This document shows positions 1 to 12,029 of a DNA stretch of 64,000 nucleotides, one piece after another. The notes under the pieces are model-generated. The model saw only the letters and a list, made by a program, of their open reading frames with translations. It searched no databases and was not told the DNA's origin. Both the position numbers and the translations under genes were made by a program. The stretch spans positions 298,956,349 through 299,020,348 of the forward strand of contig NC_089493.1 of the NCBI RefSeq assembly GCF_036850765.1. Direction: 5' to 3'. How positions within the stretch are numbered: the first letter of the stretch is position 1; the number at the start of each line of letters is the position of its first letter. This DNA is from Saccopteryx bilineata. Its lineage: Eukaryota > Chordata > Mammalia > Chiroptera > Emballonuridae.

Positions 1-3000
1 TTCCTGGTTGACACGGGAGCCACCTATTCAGTTTTAAAGAAGCCACAAGGACACATACAAAAAGAAAATACAAAAATAATAGGGGTAATGGGAAAAGCAG
101 TAGCTTATCCACGGACCACCGCAAGAATCACAAATTTAGGTAGAGGCACTATTACTCACTCATTTCTAGTCATTCCAGATTGTCCTTATCCTCTCATGGG
201 CCGAGATCTCTTGCAGAAACTTCAAGCAACAATAACCTTTAAGCAAGAGGACAGCAGTTCCCAGGAGGGGAAGGAAAAAGTCAGTCTCGAGGTAACGGTG
301 CCCATATCTGAAGAATACTTGATGGCAGTCCTACAGGAAGGTAAGGATGAAGTCATCGGGGTCCCAGAGGAAATATGGGAAAAGGTGCCAGGGGTGTGGG
401 CAGAAACCAACCCACCAGGCTTAGCCGCTCATCAGCCACCTGTCATAGTGCAGTTGCTGAGCACTGCTAGCCCCATGCGGGTAAGGCAATATCCCATACC
501 AGCACGAGCTAAGCAGGGCATAGCGCAGCATCTGAAGCGCTTACTAGTGGCAGGTATCCTCCGGGAATGCCAGTCAGCCTGGAACACACCTTTGCTCCCA
601 GTCCAGAAGCCTGGGACCCAGGACTATCATCCGGTGCAAGATCTGTGAGAAGTAAACACCCGGGTAGAGACTATTCACCCAACGGTGCCAAATCCCTACA
701 CTTTGCTAAGTTTTTTACCCCCTACTTGTACATATTATTCAGTACTGGATTTGAAGGATGCTTTCTTTTGCATTCCATTGGCCCCCAAGAGCCAGGAGAT
801 ATTTGCTTTTGAATGGAATGATCTGGAAAATGGACTAGTGGGACAGTATACATGGACCAGGCTTCCTCAAGGGTTTAAGAATTCTCCCACTATCTTTAAT
901 GAAGCTTTGTGTAAGGACTTGCAGGGGTTTCGAGCTGCCCACCCTTTAACTGTGTTGCTCCAATATGTGGATGACCTCCTCATCGCTGCAGCCGAAGAAG
1001 AGCAATGTAAGACGGCCACCTTAGACCTACTCCAGGATCTCCAGCAGATGGGGTATCGAGTCTCTGCCAAGAAGGCCCAGATTGTCACCCAAACTGTAAG
1101 TTACTTGGGATATAACTTACAAGGGGGACAAAGGACATTATCCAGTCAAAGGATTCAAACTGTGTTGCAGATCCCAGAACCCACTAACAAAAGGCAAGTG
1201 CGAGAATTTCTGGGAGCAGTAAGATATTGCAGACTCTGGATATTAGGATTTGCAGAGCTGGCCAGGCCCCTCCATGAATTGATGCAGGGCAAAGAAGAAC
1301 AGTTTATTTGGACAGACAAGGAAAGGAAGGCTTTCCAGGCACTGAAGGAGGCCCTAGTAGCTGCCCCAGCATTGGCCCTACCAGATATGGCCAAACCTTT
1401 CCAGTTGTACATTGCTGAGAAGGGAGGGATAGCCTTGGGAATCCTCAGCCAAGAGCTTGGGCCATAGAAGAGGCCTGTAGCATACCTATCCAGGAAGCTA
1501 GACCCCGTAGCGTCTGGCTGGCCAACCTGTTTAAGGGCACTTGCTGCTACCTCAATCCTAGTTAAGGAGGCCAACAAACTGACATTGGGTCAGGACATCC
1601 AGGTTATTGGAGAACACTATCTAGAACAAGTGCTGCGTGCCCCACTGGATAGGTGGCTCTCCAATGCTCGATTGACACAGTACCAAGCACAGTTATTGAA
1701 TCCCCCAGCAGTGCAGTTCTTGAAGACGGCAGTCTTAAATCCTGCCACTTTGCTACCGTTGCCAGACCCATCAGTGGTCCATGACTGCAGACAGATATTG
1801 GACACTGTCACAGGGGCCAGACCGGACCTCAGGGACCAGGCCTATGAGAAGGCAGACCTCACGCTCTTCACTGATGGAAGCAGTTATGTCCGAGATGGAC
1901 AAAGATATGCAGGAGCAGCTGTAACTACCCAGGACAGTGTCTTATGGCAGAGAGCATTACCAAAAGGTACTTCTGCACAGCGAGCAGAGCTAATTGGACT
2001 TACACAGGCCCTCCAGATAGCTGAGGGCAAAGTGGCCAACATTTACACGGACAGCAGGTACGCCTTTGCCACTGCTCACATTCATGGTGCCATTTACAAA
2101 GAACGAGGCTTGCTAACGACAGGGGGAAAAGAAATTAAGAATAAAACTGAGATTTTAGCCCTGCTCGATGCCATTTGGCTTCCCTCTAAAGTAGCCATAA
2201 TTCATTGCAAAGGACATCAAAAGGGGGACTCTCCAATTATTCAAGGAAACCGTTTTGCTGACATCGTTGCCAGAGAAGCTGCAAAAGAAGGAACTGCAGA
2301 CATTCTACCGCTTTTGCCTCAACCCATGCTGCCTCCCAACCCTAAGTATACTCCTGAGGAAGAGCAAGAGGGAAAGCAATTAGGGGGTAAAAGAAATAAG
2401 CAGGGGTGGATAGAACTACCTGACACTAGACTCTACCTACCCCAGGGAGTTATAGGAGAGATTGCAAAGGAAGTCCATGCAAGTTCCCACCTAGGGCAAA
2501 ATAAGATAGAACAACTAATTAAGAAGTACTACAGGGGACCCCAGCTTAGGGATATCATGCAATCCATAGTTTCTAGATGTAAGGCTTGTGCTAAGGTCAA
2601 TGCTATAAACAAGAAGCTCCCCCCTTTAGTTAGATATAGGGGAAAGTGCCCAGGAGAGTTATAGGAAATAGATTTCACAGAAATGACTCCAGGAAAGGCA
2701 GGATATAAGTATCTACTGGTGTTAATAGATACTTTTACAGGATGGACGGAAGCCTTTCCCACCAAGGGTGAAACTGCTTCCACAGTTTGCAAGATCCTGC
2801 TAAGAGAGATCATCCCTAGATATGGAATTCCTATAGCCATAGGATCTGACAATGGACCAGCTTTCATCTCTAAGATTTCCCAGGAATTAGCTACGAGGCT
2901 AGGAATTGATTGGAAATTGCATTGTATTTACAGGCCTCAGAGTTCAGGACAAGTAGAACAAATGAATAGGACATTAAAGGAAACTAATTAAATTAAGAGA

Positions 3001-3508
3001 GGAGACCAGTGAAATCTGAGTAGAGTTACTCCCTTTTGCCCTGTTCCGGGTTAGGTGTACACCTAACACTAATAGATGGACCCCCTATGAGCTTATGTTT
3101 GGACAACCCATTCCAATGGTACCCCAGCTCACCAGAGAGGAAATAGAGATGTCTAATCATACTTTCCTCAAGTCCCTACAGGCATTGCAGCAGATTCTGA
3201 GAGAAGTAAGGGAGCTGCGGGAACAGAGAGCTGCAGCATTGGAAGACAACGCCCAGAGGTTGTCGCCACCGGACCCTGGACAGTGGGTTTGGGTTCTCAA
3301 CCACCGTCGAGGGAACCTAGAGGCGCGGTGGCAAGGACCATTCCAGGTGTTGCTCAGTACCCCTTCTGCAGTCCGGATAGCAGAAAAGCCCTATTGGATC
3401 CATCTCTCCCACGTGAAATCAGCCCAACCACCTGACGAAGGATCCCGGAGATGGCAAGTCAAACAGACCCCTGGAGAGCCTCTAAAGCTCACCTTCTCCT
3501 CCACTTAG
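1..3508 (+). pseudogene. pol: ERV1 pro-pol remnant (protease, RT, RNase H, integrase), broken
   Basis: The polyprotein would supply protease, reverse transcriptase/RNase H and integrase. Visible in order: protease D-T-G-A at the left edge; RT palm with YVDD at 964-975; RNase H T-D-G-S near 1,870; integrase H-H-C-C zinc site near 2,475-2,600; and the integrase core with D, D and E residues between 2,690 and 2,960. Breaks: TGA at 646-648; TAG at 1,465-1,467, where ERV3 and ERV2 have TGG; TAG at 2,662-2,664, shared with ERV3 but TGG in ERV2; and a 2-base deletion relative to ERV3 near 2,988. The last stretch (3,095-3,508) is the integrase C-terminus and overlaps the env start. No intact enzyme can be made from this copy. 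Confidence 0.93.
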
Positions 3509-4932
3509 GACTGATGACTTTTTATTATTTACCCAGCAAGGGACTAGAGTTGCAGGAATGGGTTTTAATCAGGACAGCAGATGGCACAGTTATAGCACAG
3601 AATAACACCTGGGATAGTAGCACCTCCATAACACTCCAAGCTGATTTATCAAAGTTTTTTGAAGAAAAATTCTGTGATTCACCAGCAGCTTGGAGACATT
3701 CTGATTCAGCCAGGAGCCCGCTCTTAGATAACTGGCCTAGCTCATACACTGCAGGTAGTAAGTGTGCACCTCATGTTAAAAATAGGGCTTTATGGTATAC
3801 TCCACACTATGCCTGCCCTGAACCCCCTTCTGGACAGCGCCGAATTTGCGGGTCTCACTCAGATTATTTTTGTAAAGCGTGGGGTTGTGAAACACTTGTC
3901 AGTGAATTTCAATGGAGTCCACCGAAACCAGACCCAGACATAAGTCTCTTTCGATTAGGAACTAGATTAGGGGGAAGAAGGCCCAATGATGGTTGGGATG
4001 AGGACTGTGCTAAAGATAATTGTAACCCTACTATCATTACTATTAAGAAGCCTAAAGACCCAAGTTGGAATTCAGGAAAAACCTGGGCGCTAAGATTATA
4101 TGTAACTGGACATGATCCTGGTACCTTTTTCACCATTAGAAAGCTTCCTACAAAGAACAGACCTTTTCTAATAGGAGTAGGGAATGGGCTGCCACCTAGG
4201 CCCCCTGTCAGCCTTCCAGCAGCACACACTCCGGCAGCACCAAAACTCCCAGACAGTAAGACAGGCCTAGACCAGAGCGGAGCTACCACGACTCCTACTG
4301 TAGACTCTTTCCCAATAGAGCCAGAGGAGCAGGACCATAAATTACCTTTTTACACTCCCAGCCCATTACTGGAAAGACCACACCACCAAGAGACGTATGC
4401 CCTAGATTTATTAGATAAGGTATTCCCCTTCTTTAACAAGACACAGCCTGAAATTACAGAATCTTGTTGGCTTTGCCTTAGTCCCAGACCCCCTTTCTAT
4501 GTAGGGCTTGGAGCCAACACCTTGAGGGAAGGGGAACTGGCTCCTACTACAGTAACCCTTACGAGGGACCGGAACCAGGATCAGATGAAAGATTGTGTCT
4601 CAGAAGGATCTCTCACTTTAGCAGAGTTCCATGGGAAAGGAACCTGCTACCTCTTAGCAAATTTCACCTTAGGTAATTCCAATTACAGTGACTATTGCCT
4701 TAACCAAGAAACCCTACTCGCCACCCTAGAGGACCCAAAAGTGATGAAGGCACCTGAAGGACTATGGTTTGTGTGTACTCAAGGCATCTTCAAGTGTATA
4801 GTCCCCACTCATCCTGAACTTTGTGTAAGTGCTTACATTATTCCACAGGTATATCTGTATAGGGGAAATCCTGAATTCCTTGTGGCTCCCCAAGGTGGGA
4901 AAAATGAGCTCCACTTCTTATCCCTATCATAG
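3451..4932 (+). pseudogene. env: ERV1 env, SU part: 493-codon open frame
   Basis: This is the surface subunit of a retroviral envelope. The frame opens inside the end of pol, as in gammaretroviruses, and runs 493 codons without a stop. A hydrophobic stretch near residues 14-27 looks like a signal peptide. Several N-x-S/T sites, a proline-rich middle (about residues 245-300) and a C-W-L-C motif (about 4,469-4,480) of the SU-TM disulfide type are visible. It ends in the wrong frame just before the SU/TM boundary because of a one-base difference from ERV3 in a C run near 4,890. Homologous SU in ERV3 has more breaks, so this copy is better preserved than its relatives. It is probably neutral decay, but a secreted SU-like product cannot be excluded. 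Confidence 0.85.
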
Positions 4933-5486
4933 CTACCATAGGAATTGTAGGGTCAGCAGCAGTAGGGACAGCATTCCTCATTCAAGGGGAACTTACCCTC
5001 AGACAGCTATCCAAGACATTCTCCAAAGATATTGCGCTTCTCCAAAACCAGGTAATATACCTCGAGAAGCAAATAGACTCCCTAGCCGAGGTAGCCCTTC
5101 AGAATAGGAGAGGACTAGACCTCCTCCTACTCGAGCAAGGAGGACTGTGTGCTGCTCTAAGAGAAGAATGCTGTTTTTATGCTAACCACTCTAGAGTAAT
5201 TAGAGAGAATATCAAGGTACTTGCAAACAGATTAGAAAATAGGAACTTAGAAGAAGATGACCCAGGATGGTATGCCTCTATGTTCAGAACTTCCCCTTGG
5301 CTAACCACTCTTATATCTACAATTGCTGGGCCATTACTGATACTTTTGTTAGCTCTCACTATTGGGCCTGTAGTTATTAATAAACTCCTTACATTTATTA
5401 AGGAAAGAATCGAGACTGTAAAAGTGATGGTTCTGTCTCAACCTACCTACACCATCCTTCCTTCTGATGAAGAATCAAGAGTTTGA
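4908..5486 (+). pseudogene. env: ERV1 env, TM part: open frame behind a TGA
   Basis: This transmembrane subunit frame is open from 4,908 to the TGA at 5,484-5,486 (192 codons plus stop). It has a hydrophobic fusion-peptide-like start, a heptad region, an immunosuppressive-domain-like segment, the CX6CC motif (about 5,147-5,173) and one membrane span near 5,310-5,390 with a short cytoplasmic tail. A TGA at 4,905-4,907 sits just before it, at the expected SU/TM cleavage region, and is shared with ERV3. SU is in another frame. No full-length envelope can therefore be translated. TM alone lacks its own signal peptide. Confidence 0.88.
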
Positions 5487-5511
5487 TTTATGCCCTAATA
5501 GGAGTAGGGAA

Positions 5512-6028
5512 TGTAAGGACCAAGAGAAGATCAGAAAATAAGCAAGGCACTAATGGAACAGGGAACTTAAGGGTTACAGGCAGGTCCTGCTCCTGTTCTG
5601 TTAGGAGTAACATGCCCAAGGTCGTTCAAGAAGCAGAGACAGATAGGGACTCTGGGAAGCTGAGAGAGAAGAAAAAAAAAGGAAAAAGAGACAAACGTTT
5701 GCATTCTATTGGTTAAAAGACCCTTATCAGAAGTTTAGGTTTGGAATTCGCCAATGAGCTAGACCCCAGCCCCTGTTGCTATGCTATGTGCAGCCCCCTT
5801 AGCAAATAGGTTACCGCCACATCTGCTTCTGTATTAGGCTTGCTTGCTTAGCTTATAAAAAGATTTAGCTGTGAGCGCTAGGTGCGATTCCCATCTGTAG
5901 CTCCTTGTGAACATGGTGTCTCTGGACACCTCGGGAATTTGCCCCTGCACAGGTAAAACTGGCCAATAAAGTTACATCTATACTCCTGAAAGTCTCCGAT
6001 GTTTGTTCTTGACTGGTGGATGCTACAC
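5512..6028 (+). repeat. ERV1 3' LTR (517 bp)
   Basis: It starts TGTAAGGA and ends GCTACA (TG...CA) and is nearly identical to both ERV3 LTRs. A purine-rich tract (GGAGTAGGGAA) lies directly before it. TATAAAA is at 5,853-5,859 and the polyadenylation signal AATAAA at 5,965-5,970. An inverted CCAAT box (ATTGG) lies near 5,707. Confidence 0.93.
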
Positions 6029-7902
6029 CTGTAGCTGTTCCCCACTCTCTCTCGCCTCATCCCTTTTACTTACCTAGAATCCCCTGGACCACATTGCTCA
6101 CTTCACATTTGGATTCTGACATGTGAACAGAAATAGAGCCCATATCTACTAAGAGAGACCCCATCCAAAGTGTACGAAACAGCTGGGAGAATAGCTATTC
6201 TGCTACAGACTGGATTTCCTCATCTTCCCCTCTTGTTCCACCCTATGCACTCACCAGATCCACATAGAGGGACTGGAGGACAATAAATACCTGCTTCTAG
6301 AGGCTACATTAGAAAACCGAGCCTCCTCAGAGCCCTACACCTTTTTTTGCTTCCAGTCTCACCTGGCCATTGAGGAAGTTCATGGGGAGGTTCCACTTTC
6401 AACCAAACAGAAGAGATGGTCATTCTAGAACTGACTCATTCAATGTGTCCTGACTATAAACCTCAGAATGTGAACATTTCCCCCATAACATTACACACAA
6501 AAAAATGAAGAACAACACAAAAAACACTGTGACCCTACGTATTTATCAATGGATAATATTCTAGATTACTCCTAAATACTCAGAGGTTAATTCACTGCAC
6601 TAATGGGGTGTGGTTTCTACATTCCCAGGACAATCATTCAGGTTCCAGGATGATCTTTCAACATGTGTTTCTCACCCAGGTCGAATGGTGGCCCCAGGGA
6701 CAACCGCAAAGTATGCAGACACTTTGGATTGTCATGAGCATTTTTAAAATTTTAATTATTGTTAGAAAGAGAAAGAGGGGGAGACAGTCAGACAGATATT
6801 CAGAAACATCAATCTCTTTCTGTATGTGCCCTGATTCAGTATCAAACCTATGACATTAGTGTATGCATGCAATGCTCTAACCTACTGAACTTTCTGGTGA
6901 GAGCAAGCCATTGTCTTTTTTTTGGGAAAAAAGTACTAGAGAAAATCTGAGGTAATTTAAAAATAAAAAATAATCTGCTGTGGTGACAACACCAGAAGTC
7001 CTTTCTTTGCTCTTGACAGTCAGGGGCATAAACACTATTTCTAATAGTTTAGCACAAAGTGACCCCTTTTCTAACATGCACTTTTTCTTGTGCCGTGGCA
7101 GCAGTCCAGACTGAGAAACCACCTAAGCTCTGGGAATCCAGAATTTATCTGAGCCTGGGTTACCACTCACAACCTAGGTTCCTTTGGTCACAGAACACCT
7201 CCCAGGGTCTTTGTTTTATCACTTGTAAATTTTCTCAGTTTTATAGCTGAGAACACGCATTGCTGAAGAATCGAGACTTAGCTCTCAGCTCTGCCTTCAG
7301 AGAAGCTAAGATAAGGAAACTCTCTATGATCAATCAAACCTGGGACCAAAGGCATTTCACTGCCAAATCCAGTGCTTGTCACAACTTATAATTATTTTAT
7401 TTATGTATATTTTTCATTCCCTTTGTCTACTGCATGACAGCATAGTATTCATAAAGACAAAAAGTGAGTCTGTTTCATTCACTACAGACAACCAGTGTCG
7501 AGCACAGTGCCTGGCACATAATAGAAGTACAATAAGTGTTTATTAGATGAGTGAATAAATACTCATTTGTATACATATACAGATATACAAAAATAACAGA
7601 CACATATAGACACAGAGAGATATGCTCCTGTGCAATGAACATCTATGCACACAGATGTATACACATCCAATATACCTGAGTACATATACATAGAGAAATA
7701 CAATAGGTACACAGAGAATATGGGAAGAAAATGTCATAATATTAACACTAAATATCTCTGTATAAAAATTTTGTTGTTTTGTTTTCCTTATATTTTTTCT
7801 AGCATTTCTGCAATAAGAATACATTTTTATAATAAAAAAGTTGTTAAAATTCAATATACTTGTCAAATCAAGGTACATCATATTTTACAATACATTAAGA
7901 AG

Positions 7903-8064
7903 ATTTTTTTAAAGATTTTATTTATTTATTATAGAGAAAGGGGGGGAGGAGCAGGAAGGATCAACTCCCATATGTGTCTTGACCAGGGAAGCCCAGGGTT
8001 TTGCACCGGGAACATTAGCATTTCCAGGTTGATGCTTTATTCACTGCACCACCACAGGTCAGGC
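7903..8064 (-). mobile_element. Short tRNA-derived SINE (gcctgacctgtggtgg type), reverse
   Basis: The reverse complement begins with the gcctgacctgtggtgg head and ends in an A/T-rich tail. Copies 2 (43,340) and 3 (57,660) have the empty site, so it inserted only in copy 1. Confidence 0.85.
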
Positions 8065-8393
8065 CATTAAAAAGATTTAAATAAAAAAGGTCAAAAGACA
8101 GAAGTAAAAATAGTAGAATGGGAAGTCATTTAGTGCAGGGACATGAGTTCCTAGCACAGTGCCTGGTATATGATGGGTGCTTTCAAAGACTTTATGAAGG
8201 AAAGAAGGAAATCAAGATGAAAAGAAGGGTGATAGAGAAATCCAGAAAGAAAAAGAAGAAGAGGAAGAAAAAAGGAGAAAAACCAATCATAGCTACAGAG
8301 AAAAAATGGGGGAGGACTAAGGGAGATTCATCACAATTATACACATTCACAATATTTGAGATCCCAAGTTGACTATTAAAGTTCTCTGCATTT

Positions 8394-8552
8394 GCCTGAC
8401 CTGTGGGGGCTCAGGGGATAAAGCCTTGACTTGGAATGCTGAGGTAGCTGGTTTGAAACCCCAGGCTTGCCTGGTCAAGGCACATATGGGAGTTGATGCT
8501 TCCTGCTCCTCCCCACCTTCTCTTTCTTTCTCTTCTCTAAAATGAATTTTAA
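8394..8552 (+). mobile_element. Short tRNA-derived SINE, ancestral to the duplication
   Basis: Same family as the 7,903 element. It is present at the equivalent place in copies 2 (43,684) and 3 (58,004), so it predates the duplication. Confidence 0.85.
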
Positions 8553-8616
8553 AAAAAGTTCTCCATATTTACCAAGCATTCAGAAAATATTTTTAGAGCA
8601 TCAAAAAATAAATGGA

Positions 8617-9034
8617 GCCCTGGCCGGTTGCTCAGCGGTAGAGCGTCGGCCTAGTGTGCGGAGGACCTGGGTTCGATTCCTGGCCAGGGCACACAAGAGA
8701 AGCACCCATTTGCTTCTCCACCCCTCCGCTGCGCCTTCCTCTCTGTCTCTCTCTTTCCCTCCCGCAGCCAAGGCTCCATTGGAGCAAAGATGGCCCGGGT
8801 ACTGGGGATGGCTCTGTGGCCTCTGCCTCAGGCGTTAGAGTGGCTCTGGTCACAACATGGCCACGCCCATGATGGGCAGAGCATCACCTCCTGGTGGGCA
8901 GAGCTTCGCCCCATGGTGGGCATGCCAGGTGAATCCCAGTTGGGCACATGCGGGAGTCTGTCTAACTGTCTCTCCCTGTTTCCAGCTTCAGAAAAATGCA
9001 ACAAAAAAATAAAAAATAAAAATAAAATAAAAAA
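8617..9034 (+). mobile_element. Long tRNA-derived SINE (gccctggccggttggctcag type)
   Basis: The head resembles tRNA A and B boxes and is followed by a CT-rich part and an A-rich tail. The flanking A-rich AAATGGA duplicates match the uninterrupted site in copies 2 (43,900) and 3 (58,220). It is a copy-1-specific insertion. Confidence 0.88.
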
Positions 9035-9180
9035 ATGGATCTTACTGGCTCTACAATGTTGAATTTCTTGCACTCCTGAACTTCTGGATTTCATAAATGT
9101 AATCAAGGGAGGGCTCAAAAAAAAATGTTCCTCTCTTTGTCCACCTGCAGGTCAACCTGTAGAATGGTAGCAAATGTCAC

Positions 9181-9704
9181 AAACATGTAGATAGAAGACT
9201 GGGGCTACGTCCAGGTTCTATGGCCAACCACAGGGCACTGCAGCACATCCCCAGTCACCCTCATGGAGCTAAACACAAAAGAATCATGAGGGCAGCAGAG
9301 CTGGTATAAAGAGAGCTCCTCTTCCTGGATATCGACCCAGCAGCTAGGTATGGCAGGGCGACACTTCACCTACTGAGCTGCATGTGAATGTGTGGCCCCC
9401 CACCTAGAGAGAGTGCAGAGCTAGCAAAACACTCTGGTACCAGCTGCAGGACGATTTGACCCAGAGAAAGTGCAGAGATAGTGGGTCACTATTGGCATTA
9501 CCCCTCCTGGAAAATAAGGAGCTGGCAAATGGGCTATGGTCTGCACACAGGACTGCCTCAACAGAGAAAGTGCAGAGACTGAGAAACACTGCTGCTCGCA
9601 CTGGTCGGGCTGCTCTACCCAAAGTAAGCACAAAACTAGCAAAACTCTGCAGCCCAGTGTGGAGTGAGGGGGGCAATGCTGAGCATGTGCACAGGGCTGC
9701 CAGA
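9181..9704 (+). repeat. L1 5' region fragment, first part (copy 1)
   Basis: The sequence resembles a mammalian L1 5' UTR and runs on after the solo LTR into an ORF1-like start (11,263-11,872). Copies of the same L1 piece are at 44,700-44,893 and 58,371-59,510. The assignment rests on the ORF1-like stretch downstream; it could be another LINE of the same type. Confidence 0.6.
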
Positions 9705-9710
9705 TCCGGA

Positions 9711-11262
9711 TGTCGGGAGCCGATCAACAACTGCTGGCTGACAAGGTCACAGCAGGAGAAGACCCACAACTGCTGGCTGACAAGGTCACATCAGAAGAAG
9801 ATCAAAAACTGCTGATTGACAAAGTCACAGCAGAGAAGACCAACAGCTGCTGGTTGACAGAGTCACCGCAGTGAAGACCAATGGCTGTGGGTTGACAAAG
9901 TCACCGCAAAGGAAAGGCACAACGATACTTCCCCCTTTGACTTTTTGAATTAATCTGGCCTTATATCCCCCCTTTTCTAGGTGTGTGCTATTATTTATAG
10001 CACAGGGATAATAGTACCATGCTTTCCCTGTAGATTCATAGTAATTTCTTTGGAAATGAGACAGAGGGTGTGAGTTCCACAGAAAAGCCTGTAAGCCCCT
10101 TGAACTGGGCTCATAAACATAAGAGGCTGGCTATGATATCCCTCGTGAAGGGTTAAGTTTGTAGGAGAATTTCTTCTTAATCATGTTAGAAAGAATAGAT
10201 TGTGACTTGTGAATGGGTAGAGGGCAGTGGCTGTGCACAGAGCACCTTTCGGCCTCCACTTAATTCATCATTTTTCCTCCCTAGCCTTTTCATGTGATAG
10301 AGTAGAGAAACTTTCCTTTCTTCTTGCTTACCTGACCTGCAGATGGTGGAACACTCTAAGAAGAATATAGTTAGAACTTAACTAGTGTGTGAATATAGTA
10401 AATAAATAAAATTTGACTAAACAATAGAATCTTAGGAAATGAGTAATGGAATGGACTGTTGTGTGGCCTGGGATGGGAATGCAGTCAGCAAGAAAAAAAT
10501 GTTTTGTTAAGAGAATTGTTTTATGACTAAAGGCAGTTGCTGGGCTTTCTCAGTGAGACACTCTCATGAGGTTTGTGTACTTTCCAAGATTTTTATCTGA
10601 AGAAATAATGAGAGGAATGGGGGGGCATCCATAGAAGCAATAGCAATTAATGTCTTCTGAAATTATGTTGCTACTAAGCTATCTTGCGAGTGCACTCTAC
10701 ATATCTTTAAGTAAAAGTTACTCTTAATGTTATGTCAATTTTTTAATGGGAAAGCCTTTGGTAATCTTGTGAGAAAAGTTAGGACACTGCATAAACTCAA
10801 GGCCATTTGCCTGAGCAAGCGGTGGTCCTTTGCTAATCCTTAATGATTTTGTCTGTTAATCTCTCTCTGCCCCTTGACTCACACCAACAGTAAAGTTGAG
10901 TTATTAGTTAGTACTAATCCTTTAAAAGCTTTTACCAATGTTGTTATTGCTATTCAAATTATTTTGTAGTTGTACTTTGAATGATTTGCCACCTGATTTG
11001 TAGTTTATAGATATAAATTAACTGTTATCTGGAAACATGTAAACATAGTGAAACAGAAGCAATGATTAATACCATGTAATTGTAACTTGGTGTGTGTGTA
11101 TAAAAAAGGAACTGTACTAGCATTTGGCAGAGATGCCTGGCAGTAAAAGCTAACAAGAGAATAAAGAGAAAGAAAAGCATTCTGCTTTCTCACTCAATTT
11201 TTGCCGACGCCGTCTCCTCCTGTGTGACCCCTGGATACCCCCCCCAGGGCTGGACCCCGGCA
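9711..11262 (+). mobile_element. Solo LTR of a class II (beta-like) ERV, 1,552 bp
   Basis: It begins TGTCGGGAGCCG and ends CCCCGGCA. It is flanked by TCCGGA (9,705-9,710) and CCCGGA (11,263-11,268), a 6-bp target duplication with one mismatch, as expected of class II ERVs. AATAAA lies near 11,160. Copy 3 has the uninterrupted site at about 58,900, which proves it is an insertion. No internal retroviral genes are present. Confidence 0.82.
9725..9917 (+). repeat. Five tandem ~38-bp repeats in the LTR 5' end
   Basis: Five diverged units each carry a core like GCTGACAAGGTCACAGCAG. The palindromic TGACnnnGTCA core occurs in four or five units. Two units of the same array are also found at 35,685-35,775. 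They may be protein-binding sites in U3. Confidence 0.85.
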
Positions 11263-11268
11263 CCCGGA

Positions 11269-11872
11269 GGTGAAGAATGAATAAATTAAGGCTGTGTGTG
11301 CACCCAGGTTACCCCACCAGGACAAACGATGGATCTAATGGAGGGTGAGACACAAGAAATCAATCAGGTAACCCAGCGCAGAACGTGCTCGGAAAACAGA
11401 TAATTAAAACAGGACACACAAAGCACACAAACCGCAGCCCCTTTTACACCAGGAGCCCTGCCCAGATTAAAAGGGAAGGAGGATCACATACCCCAGGTGG
11501 CCCATACAGAACCCACTCCTTCAGATTAGGTGACAGGCACTGCTTGCACCTCCCCCCGCCCCAACTACAACCAGCAGGCTGAAACTACAGAACACACAAT
11601 GTAACAAAGACAACTGTTTCAAGACTGGGCGGGATGATTATTCCATTCAACTCAAAGGAACAAAAACAGAAAGTCAAAGAAAATGGAAAGACAAAAGAAT
11701 ATACCCCAAATGAAGGAACAAGAAAGAATCTTTGGAGAAATATTCTAATGAAATAGAGATGGGTAATCGGACAGATAAAGACTTCGAAGCAAATAGTCAT
11801 AACGATGTTCAATACACTTCATAGTAGAATAAAAGAACTCAAGAGAACAAGAAAATGTAATAGTTTCATCCG
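11269..11872 (+). repeat. L1 5' region fragment, second part with ORF1-like start (copy 1)
   Basis: Around 11,640-11,860 the DNA reads like the start of L1 ORF1 (a lysine- and glutamate-rich stretch with the typical ATACCCCAAATGAA phrase), with stops. It continues the 9,181-9,704 piece and is followed directly by a SINE fragment. The copy in unit 3 is at 58,898-59,510. Confidence 0.65.
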
Positions 11873-12010
11873 GCTTGAGCGCAGATTCACTGGCTTGAGC
11901 GCGGGATCATAGACATGACCCCATGGTCGCTGGCCGTGCCCAAAGGTCGTGGGCTTAAAGCCCAAATTGCTGGCTTGAGCAAGGGGGTCACTGACATGGT
12001 TGGAGTCCCC
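11873..12010 (+). mobile_element. tRNA-derived SINE fragment upstream of PRDM9-like copy A
   Basis: It is the middle part of the longer gcctgaccagg-type SINE (GGCTTGAGC and GGGATCATAGACATGACCCC phrases). It matches 59,514-59,640 in copy 3, so it predates the duplication. Confidence 0.7.
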
Positions 12011-12029
12011 AGTCTGACCCGTCCTTGGG

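Larger units (their letters stand above)
1..6028 (+). mobile_element. ERV1: 3' part of a gammaretrovirus-like provirus (protease to 3' LTR)
   Basis: The window opens inside the protease (DTGA active-site motif in the first 20 bases) and then reads reverse transcriptase, RNase H, integrase, envelope and a 3' LTR in canonical class I order. The 5' LTR and gag lie outside the window. Gammaretroviral traits are the CWLC motif in SU, CX6CC in TM, a YVDD polymerase box and pol-env overlap. Several stops and frameshifts break pol and env. The 3' LTR is followed by CCTGTAGCTG; the duplicated flank at 41,503 has the same bases without a provirus, consistent with a 4-bp target duplication CCTG whose left half is off-window. 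ERV1 shares two nonsense changes with ERV3, so the two are copies of one defective ancestor. Confidence 0.93.
6029..9180 (+). repeat. Segmental duplication block, copy 1, upstream of PRDM9-like copy A
   Basis: There is no gene in this stretch. It is duplicated at 41,503-44,050 (copy 2) and 54,122-58,370 (copy 3, with an internal insert). It holds AT-rich intergenic DNA, a run of AC/AT-rich simple sequence around 7,560-7,720 and three SINEs listed separately. Two of these SINEs are absent from the other copies. Confidence 0.9.

Noticed and set aside
7543..8070. 112- and 141-codon frames in AT-rich repeats
   Set aside because: Low-complexity sequence rich in Tyr/Ile/Cys codons, broken in the other two duplication copies.
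8617..8695. tRNA gene-like head (A and B boxes) here and at 17,590, 19,974, 46,152 and others
   Set aside because: These are the heads of SINEs: they continue into a common CT-rich body and A-rich tail and have target duplications, and the cloverleaf is not complete.
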